DNA from: [Clostridium] celerecrescens 18A
GTDB taxonomy: Bacteria > Bacillota > Clostridia > Lachnospirales > Lachnospiraceae
Direction of reading: 5' to 3'
Assembly: GCF_002797975.1 (NCBI RefSeq)
Contig: NZ_PGET01000001.1
Location: forward strand, 4,948,001 to 5,012,000
Length of the DNA stretch: 64,000 nucleotides
In this document: one piece after another, positions 42,772-50,710 of the stretch
Layout of the letters: the number at the start of each line of letters is the position of its first letter
Numbering within the stretch: position 1 is the stretch's first letter
The notes under the pieces: generated by a model
The model's database searches: none
What the model was told of the DNA's origin: nothing
Seen by the model: only the letters and a program-made list of their open reading frames with translations
Program-made: the position numbers and the translations under genes

Positions 42772-45051
42772 ATGAGAAATGAATTTGACGATGAAGTAGG
42801 CCGCGAGGATACTAGGAAAGGAAAGCGCGGTTTCAACTCAAAACCAGATCCGTCTGATGAAGATTACTACCTGGATGATGATTATGAAAATTATCAGGAA
42901 CAGAATTACGGCAGGTCAAATCAGGAAGCAGACGGTTATGATTTACCCAAAAAGGCTAATAATGCGCCTGTAAGGAGAGGCGGGGCTGGGGAAAGAACCA
43001 GGAATTCTGACCGGTCCAGGCAATCCTCCGGTGACGGCCAGGCAGCCTTTCGAGGACAGTCCTCATCGGTCGCCGGTCCAGGTAAAAGTCAGGGAGCAGC
43101 GGGAAGCCGTGTTTCAGGAGACAGCCAAAGAGCAGCGGGAAACCGTGTTTCAGGAGACAGTCAAAGAGCAGCTGGAAACCGTGTTTCAGGAGACAGTCAA
43201 AGAGCAGCTGGAAACCGTGTTGCTTCAGGAGACAGCCCAAGAGCAGCTGGAAGCCGTGTTTCTTCAGGAGACAGCCAAAGAGCAGCAGTAAACCGTACTG
43301 CCGCAAGTATTAGCCAGGGAGCAGCGGTAAGCCGGACTGCTTCAGGAAATAGCCAGAGAACAGCAGGAGGCCGGGCTGTCTTAGAAAACGGCCAGGGAAC
43401 TGCAGGAAGCCGGACTTCACCGGGAAATGGCCAGAGTTCATCAAGAGGCCAGATTGTCATAGGAGACGGCGGTACAAAGCAGCAGCAGAGAGTACCGGCG
43501 CAGGATAAAAGTGTGGCTGCCAGCCGATCGGCGGCTCAGGCTGGAAAAAAGAGAAAAATCAGACGTATCATTCTTATGGTGGTTCTTGAAGTCTTTACAC
43601 TGGCAGGCATTTTCGCCTATGCTTATGTAGCCAGACTGATGGGATCCATCCAAAGACCAGATGATTTTAATAAAAACCAGGTAAGCAATGATATCTTATC
43701 TCCTATACAGAAACAGCATATGACCGGTTATCGTACCATAGCAATCTTTGGTCTTGACGGCCGTGATGGTAGTATCAATAAAGGAAGTAACTCTGATTTA
43801 ATTATGATTTGCAATATTAACAGAGATACGGGTGAGATCAGGCTTGTATCCGTTTACCGTGATACATACATGAGTATTGGAGAAGGATATTCTTATAACA
43901 AGATAAATGCTGCCTATGCCAATGGGGGAGCCGCTCAGGCACTGGCTGCCCTCAATCGGGACCTGGATCTGGATATCACGGAGTTCGTTACCTTTAACTG
44001 GAAATCGGTAGCTGACGGAATTAATATGCTGGGCGGTGTAGACATTGAAATTACCAAACCAGAATTTCGTTATATCAATTCCTTTATCACGGAAACCGTT
44101 AAGGAAACAGGCGTGCCTTCGGTTCATTTAAAGTCAGCAGGAATGAATCACTTAGATGGTGTTCAGGCAGTTGCCTATGCCAGACTGAGAAAAATGGATA
44201 CTGACTTTCAAAGAACAGAGCGTCAGCGCCTTGTTATTGAAAAAACCTTTGAAAAAGCAAAGAAGGCCGACCTTGGACTGCTTAACAGGATCTTGTTGAT
44301 GGAGGTAGACCAGATAGGATCAAACCTAACCTTTAGTGACTTTACGGAGCTGCTTCTGGATATCGGCAAGTATCATATCGGCAAAACAGGTGGTTTTCCA
44401 TTTACCCGCGGTGATATGACGGTAGGAAAAAGAGGAGACTGCGTAATCCCTCAGACCTTGGAATCCAATGTTACCGAACTTCATAAACTTCTTTTTGATA
44501 AGGAAGACTATGAGCCATCGGATATGGTTAAAAAAATAAGCGCTAAAATAGCCGCTGATACCGGCATGTATAAGCAAGGAAGCACCTCGAACAACAGCAC
44601 GAAGGACAATGATTCAAAGAAGGCCACAGAAGCGACGAAACCGGAGAAAACCACTGCTGCAGAAGAATCTTCCCCACAGGAAGGTTCAACAGGAGCTACG
44701 GATGGAAGCGGAAAACCAGGAAAGCCTACGGATTCCTCAGAAAGCAGTACGGGTGAGACCAAGGAAACCAGGCCTGGGGAATCAAAGCCTTCAGAAACAA
44801 CGACTGGATCAACGAAACCAGGGGAAACAAAGCCTTTGCCTTCAACCAGTGAACAGGAGACTACATCCCCTCATGGACCAGGACCAGGGAAGCCTTCGGA
44901 ACCTAACGAGACAACGGCTCCGCAGACAACCTCAGCAGGACCGGGCGGATCTGGCGGACCGGGGGAAACAACTTCATCCCATCCTTCCAACCCGACGACT
45001 GGCGGGAATTCGGATGTTCCGATTGTGGTTCAGCCCCCAACCAATAATTGA
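42772..45051 (+). CDS. LytR-CpsA-Psr (LCP) family glycopolymer ligase with repeat-rich N-terminal tail
   Basis: A 759-residue protein. Residues 1-260 are cytoplasmic and disordered, with about six 12-residue repeats of the form GNRVSGDSQRAA. A single membrane helix follows (about 265-285, IILMVVLEVFTLAGIF). The LCP domain (about 310-600) has SDLIMICNINRDTGEIRLVS, SVYRDTYM, YNKINAAYANGG and YARLRKMDTDFQRTERQR, with the arginines that bind the polyprenyl pyrophosphate. The last 140 residues are a Ser/Thr/Pro/Gly-rich wall-spanning tail. LCP enzymes attach glycopolymers to peptidoglycan, so this probably anchors the polysaccharide made by the genes upstream. The N-terminal tail is unusually long. 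Confidence 0.9.
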   Translation: MRNEFDDEVGREDTRKGKRGFNSKPDPSDEDYYLDDDYENYQEQNYGRSNQEADGYDLPKKANNAPVRRGGAGERTRNSDRSRQSSGDGQAAFRGQSSSVAGPGKSQGAAGSRVSGDSQRAAGNRVSGDSQRAAGNRVSGDSQRAAGNRVASGDSPRAAGSRVSSGDSQRAAVNRTAASISQGAAVSRTASGNSQRTAGGRAVLENGQGTAGSRTSPGNGQSSSRGQIVIGDGGTKQQQRVPAQDKSVAASRSAAQAGKKRKIRRIILMVVLEVFTLAGIFAYAYVARLMGSIQRPDDFNKNQVSNDILSPIQKQHMTGYRTIAIFGLDGRDGSINKGSNSDLIMICNINRDTGEIRLVSVYRDTYMSIGEGYSYNKINAAYANGGAAQALAALNRDLDLDITEFVTFNWKSVADGINMLGGVDIEITKPEFRYINSFITETVKETGVPSVHLKSAGMNHLDGVQAVAYARLRKMDTDFQRTERQRLVIEKTFEKAKKADLGLLNRILLMEVDQIGSNLTFSDFTELLLDIGKYHIGKTGGFPFTRGDMTVGKRGDCVIPQTLESNVTELHKLLFDKEDYEPSDMVKKISAKIAADTGMYKQGSTSNNSTKDNDSKKATEATKPEKTTAAEESSPQEGSTGATDGSGKPGKPTDSSESSTGETKETRPGESKPSETTTGSTKPGETKPLPSTSEQETTSPHGPGPGKPSEPNETTAPQTTSAGPGGSGGPGETTSSHPSNPTTGGNSDVPIVVQPPTNN
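43096..43292 (+). repeat. 36-bp tandem repeat inside the LCP gene
   Basis: About five to six copies of a 36-bp unit encoding GNRVSGDSQRAA. The middle copies are nearly identical, later copies carry an extra codon. Being a multiple of three, copy-number change would keep the frame. Confidence 0.85.
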
Positions 45052-45073
45052 TTAGGTAAATAAAAGTTGAATA

Positions 45074-45128
45074 CCCCGCAGACAGGGCCTTGGCGATTAA
45101 AAAGGCCGCTGATGCGGGGATTTTTTTC
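45074..45128 (+). terminator. Terminator closing the second polysaccharide locus
   Basis: CCCCGCA pairs with TGCGGGG, with inner GGCCTT/AAGGCC, followed by ATTTTTTT. Confidence 0.9.
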
Positions 45129-45232
45129 TTTTCACATATTCAATATAATTTTATCACAAAATGGTCACAATTCATTGATAGACTCTGATTATCAAAGGAA
45201 ATAAGAGGTATACATGAAAGGAGATAGATTCT

Positions 45233-46708
45233 ATGTATGACGAAGATGAAAGCAAAGACACAGGCCGCATGAATCCTGAAGAGCATAAAGAAGAAGCTGT
45301 TACCACGAATTTTATTATGAGAGATCCTGATTTGGAAAAATCCAGTACCCAGGATTCCGAAAGCAGCAGCCAGACTCAGTCCCAGACCCACAGCTCTTAT
45401 GAAGCGCAGCAGAATATTCCTCATTATCAGGAATACCAGTATCACAGGGCAGCAGGGCAAAATGCCTTCCAGGAGGAAGCAATGCCTAAGAAAAAAGGCG
45501 GCTTTGCAAAGAAAGCAGCAGGCCTTGTAGGAGGAGCACTTGTATTTGGAGTGGTAGCCGGAAGCACCATGGTTGGAATCAACTGGGCAGCCGGAGCTTA
45601 TGGAAGTAAAAACCCTGTGGAGATCAGTCAGGCGGAAACTATTCCCTCTTCCACAAGCGATTCAGGAGTCCAGGCGTCAAACACATCCAGCATTACCACC
45701 GCTAATGATGTTTCAGCCATCGTAGACAAAGCCATGCCATCCGTAGTTGCAATTACCAGCAAGATGGTTTATGAAAGCCAGACATGGTTCGGCCCTATGC
45801 AGAGAGAAGGGGTTGGCAGCGGCTCTGGTATCGTTGTTGGCAAGAACGACGATGAACTTCTAATCGTAACGAATAACCATGTGGTACAGGGAGCGGAGGA
45901 ATTAAAGGTTACGTTTATTGATGAGGTAGCCGTAGATGCTTCCATTAAGGGTACGGATGCAGACAGCGACTTAGCAGTGATCGCAGTTCCGTTAAAAAAT
46001 ATTTCTTCTGACACATTATCAAAGATTGCGATTGCCTCTCTTGGAACTTCCGATAACTTAAAGGTGGGTCAGGGGGTTATCGCCATCGGCAATGCTCTTG
46101 GCTATGGACAGTCCGTTACCGTAGGTTATGTCAGCGCACTTGACCGTTCCGTACAGACCGAGGATGGCACAAGCCGTGATCTGCTTCAGACTGATGCGGC
46201 CATTAATCCCGGCAACAGCGGCGGGGCTCTGTTAAATATGCGGGGCGAGGTGGTCGGTATCAACTCAGCCAAGTATTCTTCTACGGAAGTAGAGGGTATG
46301 GGCTATGCGATCCCCATTTCCAAGGCTCAGGATATCATTGATACCCTGATGACCAGAAAGACCAGAACTCAGGTTACCGATGCAAATCAGGGATATTTAG
46401 GAATCCAGTGCAAGAATATTGATGCAGTCACAAGCCAGCAGCTTGGTATGCCTCAGGGCGTGTTCATCTATAAGATCGTAGAAGACGGAGCAGCTTCCAA
46501 GTCAGATCTGCGGGAAAAAGATATTATTACCAAGTTTGACGGCCAGGGAATTAAGACCTACGATGACCTGACAAACATGCTTAAATATTACGAAGGAGGA
46601 ACCACTGTGACTCTTACTGTCCAGTCTCTTGAAAACGGACAGTATGTAGAAAGGAATGTAGATATTACTCTCGGCAATCGGCCGGCAGAGGTCCCGCAGC
46701 AGGGTTAA
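45233..46708 (+). CDS. HtrA/DegP-like membrane-anchored serine protease
   Basis: A 491-residue protein with AAAGGAGA upstream. The N-terminal 90 residues are cytoplasmic and polar (Ser/Gln-rich), then comes a membrane helix (about 92-118). The trypsin-like domain has the His in TNNHVVQGAEE, the Asp in DADSDLAVIAV and the Ser in NPGNSGGALL. One PDZ domain follows (about 385-480, GYLGIQCKNID and GAASKSDLREKDIITKF). It degrades or refolds misfolded proteins outside the membrane. Its own ribosome site and flanking terminators make it a single-gene unit. Confidence 0.93.
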   Translation: MYDEDESKDTGRMNPEEHKEEAVTTNFIMRDPDLEKSSTQDSESSSQTQSQTHSSYEAQQNIPHYQEYQYHRAAGQNAFQEEAMPKKKGGFAKKAAGLVGGALVFGVVAGSTMVGINWAAGAYGSKNPVEISQAETIPSSTSDSGVQASNTSSITTANDVSAIVDKAMPSVVAITSKMVYESQTWFGPMQREGVGSGSGIVVGKNDDELLIVTNNHVVQGAEELKVTFIDEVAVDASIKGTDADSDLAVIAVPLKNISSDTLSKIAIASLGTSDNLKVGQGVIAIGNALGYGQSVTVGYVSALDRSVQTEDGTSRDLLQTDAAINPGNSGGALLNMRGEVVGINSAKYSSTEVEGMGYAIPISKAQDIIDTLMTRKTRTQVTDANQGYLGIQCKNIDAVTSQQLGMPQGVFIYKIVEDGAASKSDLREKDIITKFDGQGIKTYDDLTNMLKYYEGGTTVTLTVQSLENGQYVERNVDITLGNRPAEVPQQG

Positions 46709-46720
46709 GAAGAATAAAGT

Positions 46721-46759
46721 CTCTCCAGGTTCATTGATTGGGCCTGGGGAGATTTTTTT
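46721..46759 (+). terminator. Terminator of the HtrA-like gene
   Basis: CTCTCCAGG pairs with CCTGGGGAG (one G-T pair), followed by ATTTTTTT. Confidence 0.9.
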
Positions 46760-46833
46760 GTACTTAAAAATGTGCCGGCTCTATGGATTTTTAAACCGCC
46801 ATATGAAAAAGACAGCTATTTTTTCAAAAATGC

Positions 46834-46862
46834 TTGACAAATGCAGGTGTTTCCAGTATTGT
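46834..46862 (+). promoter_or_regulatory. Promoter of the DUF2325/DUF3793/flavodoxin operon
   Basis: TTGACA at 46834-46839, a 17-bp spacer and TATTGT at 46857-46862. It leaves a leader of nearly 190 bases before the first gene. Confidence 0.65.
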
Positions 46863-46870
46863 AATATGTA

Positions 46871-46886
46871 GTTAGTTATAGCTAAC
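46871..46886. promoter_or_regulatory. Palindromic operator 1 (DtxR-family-like)
   Basis: GTTAGTTATAGCTAAC is a near-perfect 16-bp palindrome just downstream of the -10, over the expected transcription start. Its GTTAG/CTAAC half-sites resemble those of DtxR/IdeR boxes (TTAGGTTAGSCTAACCTAA). Confidence 0.55.
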
Positions 46887-47021
46887 CGCGCAAAGAACCA
46901 GCGGCTCTTTTTCTTACCGGTTGCATAAGAGAGGAAGGCTGTTTGCCCTTATAAGCGGGGATATGGTGTTTGATTTCTTTTACTAATTCACAGCGTCTTC
47001 GGGCGCATATCTTTTCATACA

Positions 47022-47041
47022 TAGTTAGTGTGAACTAACTA
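47022..47041. promoter_or_regulatory. Palindromic operator 2 in the leader
   Basis: TAGTTAGT-GTGA-ACTAACTA, perfect 8-bp arms, ending 20 bases before the ATG at 47061. It shares the TTAG/CTAA half-site with operator 1, so one metal-responsive regulator may bind both. Confidence 0.5.
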
Positions 47042-47060
47042 AAGGATTGGAGGTAATTGC

Positions 47061-47342
47061 ATGAGCGTAGTCATCGTTGGAGGAAATGAGTGCATGGTAC
47101 GCCAATATAAAGAACTATGCAAGGAATACAGCTGCTGTGCAAAGGTCTTTACAGAGCTAAAGGGCGGAATGAAAAATAAAATCGGCAAGCCTGATTTGCT
47201 GGTGCTTTTTACCAGCACCATGTCCCATAAAATGGTTCGCTGTGCATTGAGTGAGACAAAGGGACTGGATACCATAATCGCCCGTTCCCATTCCAGCTCC
47301 ATGTCGGCTTTGAAAAATATTCTGGTAGAACACGTGGGATAG
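47061..47342 (+). CDS. DUF2325 family protein
   Basis: A 93-residue protein with GGAGG upstream: SVVIVGGNECMVRQYKELCK at the start, DLLVLFTSTMSHKMVRCAL in the middle and ARSHSSSMSALKNIL near the end. This is the pattern of DUF2325, a small Rossmann-like domain of unknown biochemical role. It is the first gene of a three-gene operon with DUF3793 and a flavodoxin, a set usually connected with iron. Confidence 0.8.
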   Translation: MSVVIVGGNECMVRQYKELCKEYSCCAKVFTELKGGMKNKIGKPDLLVLFTSTMSHKMVRCALSETKGLDTIIARSHSSSMSALKNILVEHVG

Positions 47343-47353
47343 GAGGAAGCAAC

Positions 47354-47905
47354 ATGTCAGAAGAAATGCTGATCAGGCACTGTTCACCGACGCTTGCCGG
47401 GATTAAAACGGGGAGTTTGTTTTCCTGCCCTTGCCGTTCCAAAGAAGAAATCCAAAATGAGGTGAGGCGGCTAAACCGCGTACTTGCGCCAAAAGGAATC
47501 CGGGTTTTACCTCTGCGCTATTACAAGCAGAGGGCTTTGATCTACCTCTATCGTCCCAGCCACTTGAAACGGGATCTGTCGGATGGGTATGCTTCCGCCT
47601 TGCTGAAGCAATATGGATATTCTTTTGAAAACTCCCAGCGCTGTGTGGTACAGCTTGTGAACAGGCTGCGTACCTGCTCTGGATTTCCTCATGAAATTGG
47701 ATTGTTTCTTGGTTATCCCCCAGAGGACGTTCAAGGTTTCATCGACAACAAGGCCTGTCATTGTAAATGCATCGGATGCTGGAAGGTTTACGGCGATGAG
47801 GAAAAAGCGATACAAACCTTTAACCGATATAAAAAATGTACGGAAACTTATTTTGCACAGTGGTCAAAAGGCACAGCTGTTGAACGGCTCGCCGTAGCCG
47901 TTTGA
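47354..47905 (+). CDS. DUF3793 family protein
   Basis: A 183-residue protein starting 12 bases after the DUF2325 gene (AGGAGG upstream). Motifs: HCSPTLAGIKTGSLFSCP near the start, LIYLYRP (about 65), FPHEIGLFLGYPPEDVQGF (about 115-133) and ACHCKCIGCWKVYGDEEKA (about 138). The Cys-rich stretch could bind metal or heme. DUF3793 proteins are usually found beside flavodoxins and Feo genes in Clostridia (family recollection). Biochemical function unknown. Confidence 0.8.
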   Translation: MSEEMLIRHCSPTLAGIKTGSLFSCPCRSKEEIQNEVRRLNRVLAPKGIRVLPLRYYKQRALIYLYRPSHLKRDLSDGYASALLKQYGYSFENSQRCVVQLVNRLRTCSGFPHEIGLFLGYPPEDVQGFIDNKACHCKCIGCWKVYGDEEKAIQTFNRYKKCTETYFAQWSKGTAVERLAVAV

Positions 47906-47942
47906 TATAGAAGGATTAAATGAGAAAGGTTGGTTATACATC

Positions 47943-48365
47943 ATGAGTAAAATTGCAGTAGTTTATTGGAGCGGAACCGGAAACACCGAAGCAATGGCAG
48001 ATGCCGTATTGGAGGGAATAAAAGAAAAGGGTGCAGACGGGGTCATACTCACCCCTTCTGAATTTGACGCTTCCATGATTGATTCTCTGGATGCCATTGC
48101 TTTTGGCTGTCCTGCCATGGGGGCGGAGGTTCTGGAGGAAAGTGAATTTGAACCTATGTTTTCTTCCTGCCTATCCAGGCTGCCAGGTAAAAAGATTGCC
48201 CTGTTCGGTTCCTATGGCTGGGGCGACGGCGAATGGATGCGTTCCTGGGAAAAGACCTGCGAAGACGCGGGTGTGGAGCTTGCTTGCGATAGTGTGATCT
48301 GCAATGAAGCGCCTGACGGAGAGGCTGCAGCAGCTTGTAAAGCATTGGGGGCGGCTCTGGCATAA
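47943..48365 (+). CDS. Flavodoxin
   Basis: A 140-residue protein of short-chain flavodoxin length. The FMN phosphate loop is WSGTGNTEAMA (about 9-19), and the aromatic-rich FMN loops are GCPAMGAE (about 55) and GSYGWGDGEWM (about 88-98). It carries low-potential electrons and often replaces ferredoxin when iron is scarce, which agrees with the palindromic, DtxR-like sites ahead of the operon. Confidence 0.92.
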   Translation: MSKIAVVYWSGTGNTEAMADAVLEGIKEKGADGVILTPSEFDASMIDSLDAIAFGCPAMGAEVLEESEFEPMFSSCLSRLPGKKIALFGSYGWGDGEWMRSWEKTCEDAGVELACDSVICNEAPDGEAAAACKALGAALA

Positions 48366-48407
48366 TAGGAAAGGTATTACATAGGACGGTCAATCATTCA
48401 ATGAATT

Positions 48408-48447
48408 GCGCTGAGTACTTATTTAAAGTATTCAGCGCTTTATTATT
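48408..48447 (+). terminator. Terminator of the flavodoxin operon
   Basis: GCGCTGAGTACTT pairs with AAGTATTCAGCGC (one G-T pair), then TTTATTATT. Confidence 0.85.
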
Positions 48448-48518
48448 GCATATTGAATGTTATTTTGCAATCATTTGAATTTCAACTCATTAAAAAAATC
48501 TAAATTCCCGGCCCGTAC

Positions 48519-48547
48519 TTGTAAGAGACTTTTAAATGCTTTATAAT
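48519..48547 (+). promoter_or_regulatory. Promoter of the clpX gene
   Basis: TTGTAA at 48519-48524, a 17-bp spacer and TATAAT at 48542-48547, 46 bases before the TTG start. Confidence 0.7.
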
Positions 48548-48592
48548 AATCTGGTATGCGGTGCATAATTACAGATAGAAGGAGATTACAAT

Positions 48593-50026
48593 TTGGACGA
48601 GAAAGATTTTCCGGAAGAGAAAATGGAAGATACAGTTGCCCGCGGCTCTGACAGCGGCAAAAAGAAAAATGACGATGATGAGTATGAAAAAGTCTGCTAT
48701 GTCTGCCGCAGGCCGGAGAATGTGACAGGGCCTATGGTTTCCATGCCCGGAGGCATGAATCTGTGCCATGATTGTATGCAGAAAGCATTTGATTCCGTAA
48801 CACAGGGCGGATTTGATATAACAAAGATTCAGAATATGCCTTATATGAATTTGAATTTCAGCGATCTGGGAAGCTTAGACAGAAAAGATCTTGAGATACC
48901 TAATAAGCAGAGGGTGAAAAAGAAATCGGAAAAGGAGCCAGGACAGGCACTTAATTTAAAAGATATTCCGGCACCTCATGTGATCAGGCGGAGGTTGGAT
49001 GAATATGTCATCGGCCAGGAACAGGCCAAAAAGGTGATTTCCGTTGCAGTTTATAATCATTACAAAAGGGTTTATCTGGCGGATTCCAAAAAGGGGGATG
49101 AGGAAGGGAATGTTCAGATAGAAAAATCCAATATTTTAATGATCGGTCCCACTGGAAGCGGAAAAACCTACCTGGTTAAAACCCTGGCAAAGCTTCTTGA
49201 TGTTCCCCTTGCCATTGCCGATGCCACTTCTCTTACAGAGGCCGGATACATAGGCGATGACATAGAGAGCGTGGTTTCCAAGTTGCTTGCGGCGGCTGAT
49301 AATGATGTGGAAAAGGCGGAGCGGGGTATTATTTTTATTGACGAGATTGATAAGATTGCAAAAAAGAAGAATACCAGCAGCAGGGATGTAAGCGGAGAGT
49401 CCGTCCAGCAGGAGCTTTTAAAGCTGTTAGAAGGGAGCAGTGTAGAGGTCCCTGTGGGCTCAAACCAGAAAAATGCTCTCACCCCGATGACAGCGGTAAG
49501 CACCGAGAACATTCTATTCATCTGTGGAGGAGCGTTCCCGGATTTAGAGGATATTATCAGAGAGCGGCTGAAGGAAAAGTCATCCATTGGTTTTTCCGCA
49601 GAATTAAAAGACCGGTACGAAAAGGATCCCAATATCCTGTCTCACGTGACCAATGAGGATTTACGCAAATTTGGCATGATTCCTGAATTTTTAGGCCGCC
49701 TTCCCATTTCAGTAACCCTGGAATCTTTGGATAAGGAGCTTCTGGTCCGGGTTTTAAAAGAACCGAAGAATGCCATTTTAAAACAGTATAAAAAGCTTTT
49801 GGAGCTTGATGAGGTGTATCTGGTGTTTGAGGATGAGGCACTTGAATGGATTGCGGAAGAAGCTCTTAAGAAAAAGACAGGAGCAAGAGCCTTAAGAGCC
49901 ATTATAGAAAACTTCATGCTTGATATCATGTATGAGGTTCCCAAGGATCCCAACATTGGATCAGTGGTCATAACGAGAGCTTACTTAGATAAGAACGGCG
50001 GTCCTCTCATTCAGATGAGATGTTAA
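48593..50026 (+). CDS. clpX: ClpX-type AAA+ unfoldase
   Basis: A 477-residue protein from a TTG start (AAGGAGA upstream). A C4 zinc finger, Cys35/38 and Cys58/61, follows a 30-residue acidic extension. Walker A is GPTGSGKT (about 185), the pore loop GYIGDDIES where E. coli has GYVGEDVEN, Walker B IIFIDEIDK, and sensor 2 lies in the GARALRAII region. The ClpP-docking IGF tripeptide is present (KSSIGFSAEL). No clpP, tig or lon gene is adjacent, and the finger and pore loop are somewhat divergent, so it might be a second ClpX paralogue rather than the main one. ATP-driven unfolding of proteins for ClpP is the expected role. Confidence 0.88.
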   Translation: MDEKDFPEEKMEDTVARGSDSGKKKNDDDEYEKVCYVCRRPENVTGPMVSMPGGMNLCHDCMQKAFDSVTQGGFDITKIQNMPYMNLNFSDLGSLDRKDLEIPNKQRVKKKSEKEPGQALNLKDIPAPHVIRRRLDEYVIGQEQAKKVISVAVYNHYKRVYLADSKKGDEEGNVQIEKSNILMIGPTGSGKTYLVKTLAKLLDVPLAIADATSLTEAGYIGDDIESVVSKLLAAADNDVEKAERGIIFIDEIDKIAKKKNTSSRDVSGESVQQELLKLLEGSSVEVPVGSNQKNALTPMTAVSTENILFICGGAFPDLEDIIRERLKEKSSIGFSAELKDRYEKDPNILSHVTNEDLRKFGMIPEFLGRLPISVTLESLDKELLVRVLKEPKNAILKQYKKLLELDEVYLVFEDEALEWIAEEALKKKTGARALRAIIENFMLDIMYEVPKDPNIGSVVITRAYLDKNGGPLIQMRC

Positions 50027-50100
50027 TAAAGCGGGAATTGCTGGGGACGGGATAAAAAATACTAAAGAGTGGAGATAATAAGGACGGAAGGAGTGAGGTC

Positions 50101-50568
50101 ATGGTATTTATCGGTATCATTGCATTGCTGGCTGCCCTGGATCTTTTAATAAAAAGCGCCATTGAGGATCAGGAAGAAGCCGGCTTTCCCAAGGAACTGG
50201 AGGGAAGCGGCGGAAAAATTCTGCTGCACAAGAATCATAATGCCGGTTTTTCCTTCGGCTATTTTAAGGATCATCAGTCTATGGTGCAGATGATTCCCCT
50301 GGCAGTGGCATCTTTTATCGGAGGAATGCTGGCAAGCCTTCTTCAAAGAAAAGGAAACATTTTTGAAAAACTGGCTTTATCCATTGCCCTGGGAGGAGCG
50401 GTCAGCAATCTGTACGACAGGCTGGTCCGTCATTATGTCGTGGACTATTTCAGTATACAGTATGGAAAGCTTAAAAAAGTAGTGTTTAATCTGGGTGATC
50501 TGTTCATTTTTCTGGGAGCTGGAATTATCCTTATAGTGGAAATCATTAAAGCTTTTAAAGAACGATGA
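50101..50568 (+). CDS. Signal peptidase II (LspA) family protein
   Basis: A 155-residue protein with AAGGAG upstream and about four membrane segments. LspA motifs are visible but diverged: ALDLLIK (D-x3-K in the first helix), HNAGFSFGYF for N-x-G-A-A-F, NLYDRLVRHYVVDYF with the first catalytic Asp, and FNLGDLFIF for FN-x-A-D with the second. Both catalytic aspartates are kept, so lipoprotein signal peptide cleavage is plausible. The extended loop near 22-40 (QEEAGFPKELEGSGG) is unusual. It could be a second, specialised LspA. Confidence 0.75.
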   Translation: MVFIGIIALLAALDLLIKSAIEDQEEAGFPKELEGSGGKILLHKNHNAGFSFGYFKDHQSMVQMIPLAVASFIGGMLASLLQRKGNIFEKLALSIALGGAVSNLYDRLVRHYVVDYFSIQYGKLKKVVFNLGDLFIFLGAGIILIVEIIKAFKER

Positions 50569-50629
50569 AATGTAACATCCTGCGGACAATCCCTTTATGC
50601 CCAGAAAGCGTGGGCTGTAAATACGTAAA

Positions 50630-50662
50630 AAAAGCGGCTGTCTTCTTGACATAGCCGCTTTT
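50630..50662 (+). terminator. Terminator after the LspA-like gene
   Basis: AAAAGCGGCT pairs with AGCCGCTTTT around a 13-base loop. The loop and 3' arm also contain the promoter of the next gene. Confidence 0.85.
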
Positions 50663-50674
50663 CTATTGTAGAAT
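50646..50674 (+). promoter_or_regulatory. Promoter of the CBS-domain protein gene, nested in the terminator
   Basis: TTGACA at 50646-50651, a 17-bp spacer and TAGAAT at 50669-50674. Confidence 0.75.
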
Positions 50675-50710
50675 CAATGATAAAATATTATAAAACAGGA
50701 GTTGATCTTT

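Noticed and set aside
43031..43460. Plus frame of 86 codons and minus frames of 87-116 codons in the LCP gene
   Set aside because: Alternate frames of the 36-bp repeat inside the LCP coding sequence.
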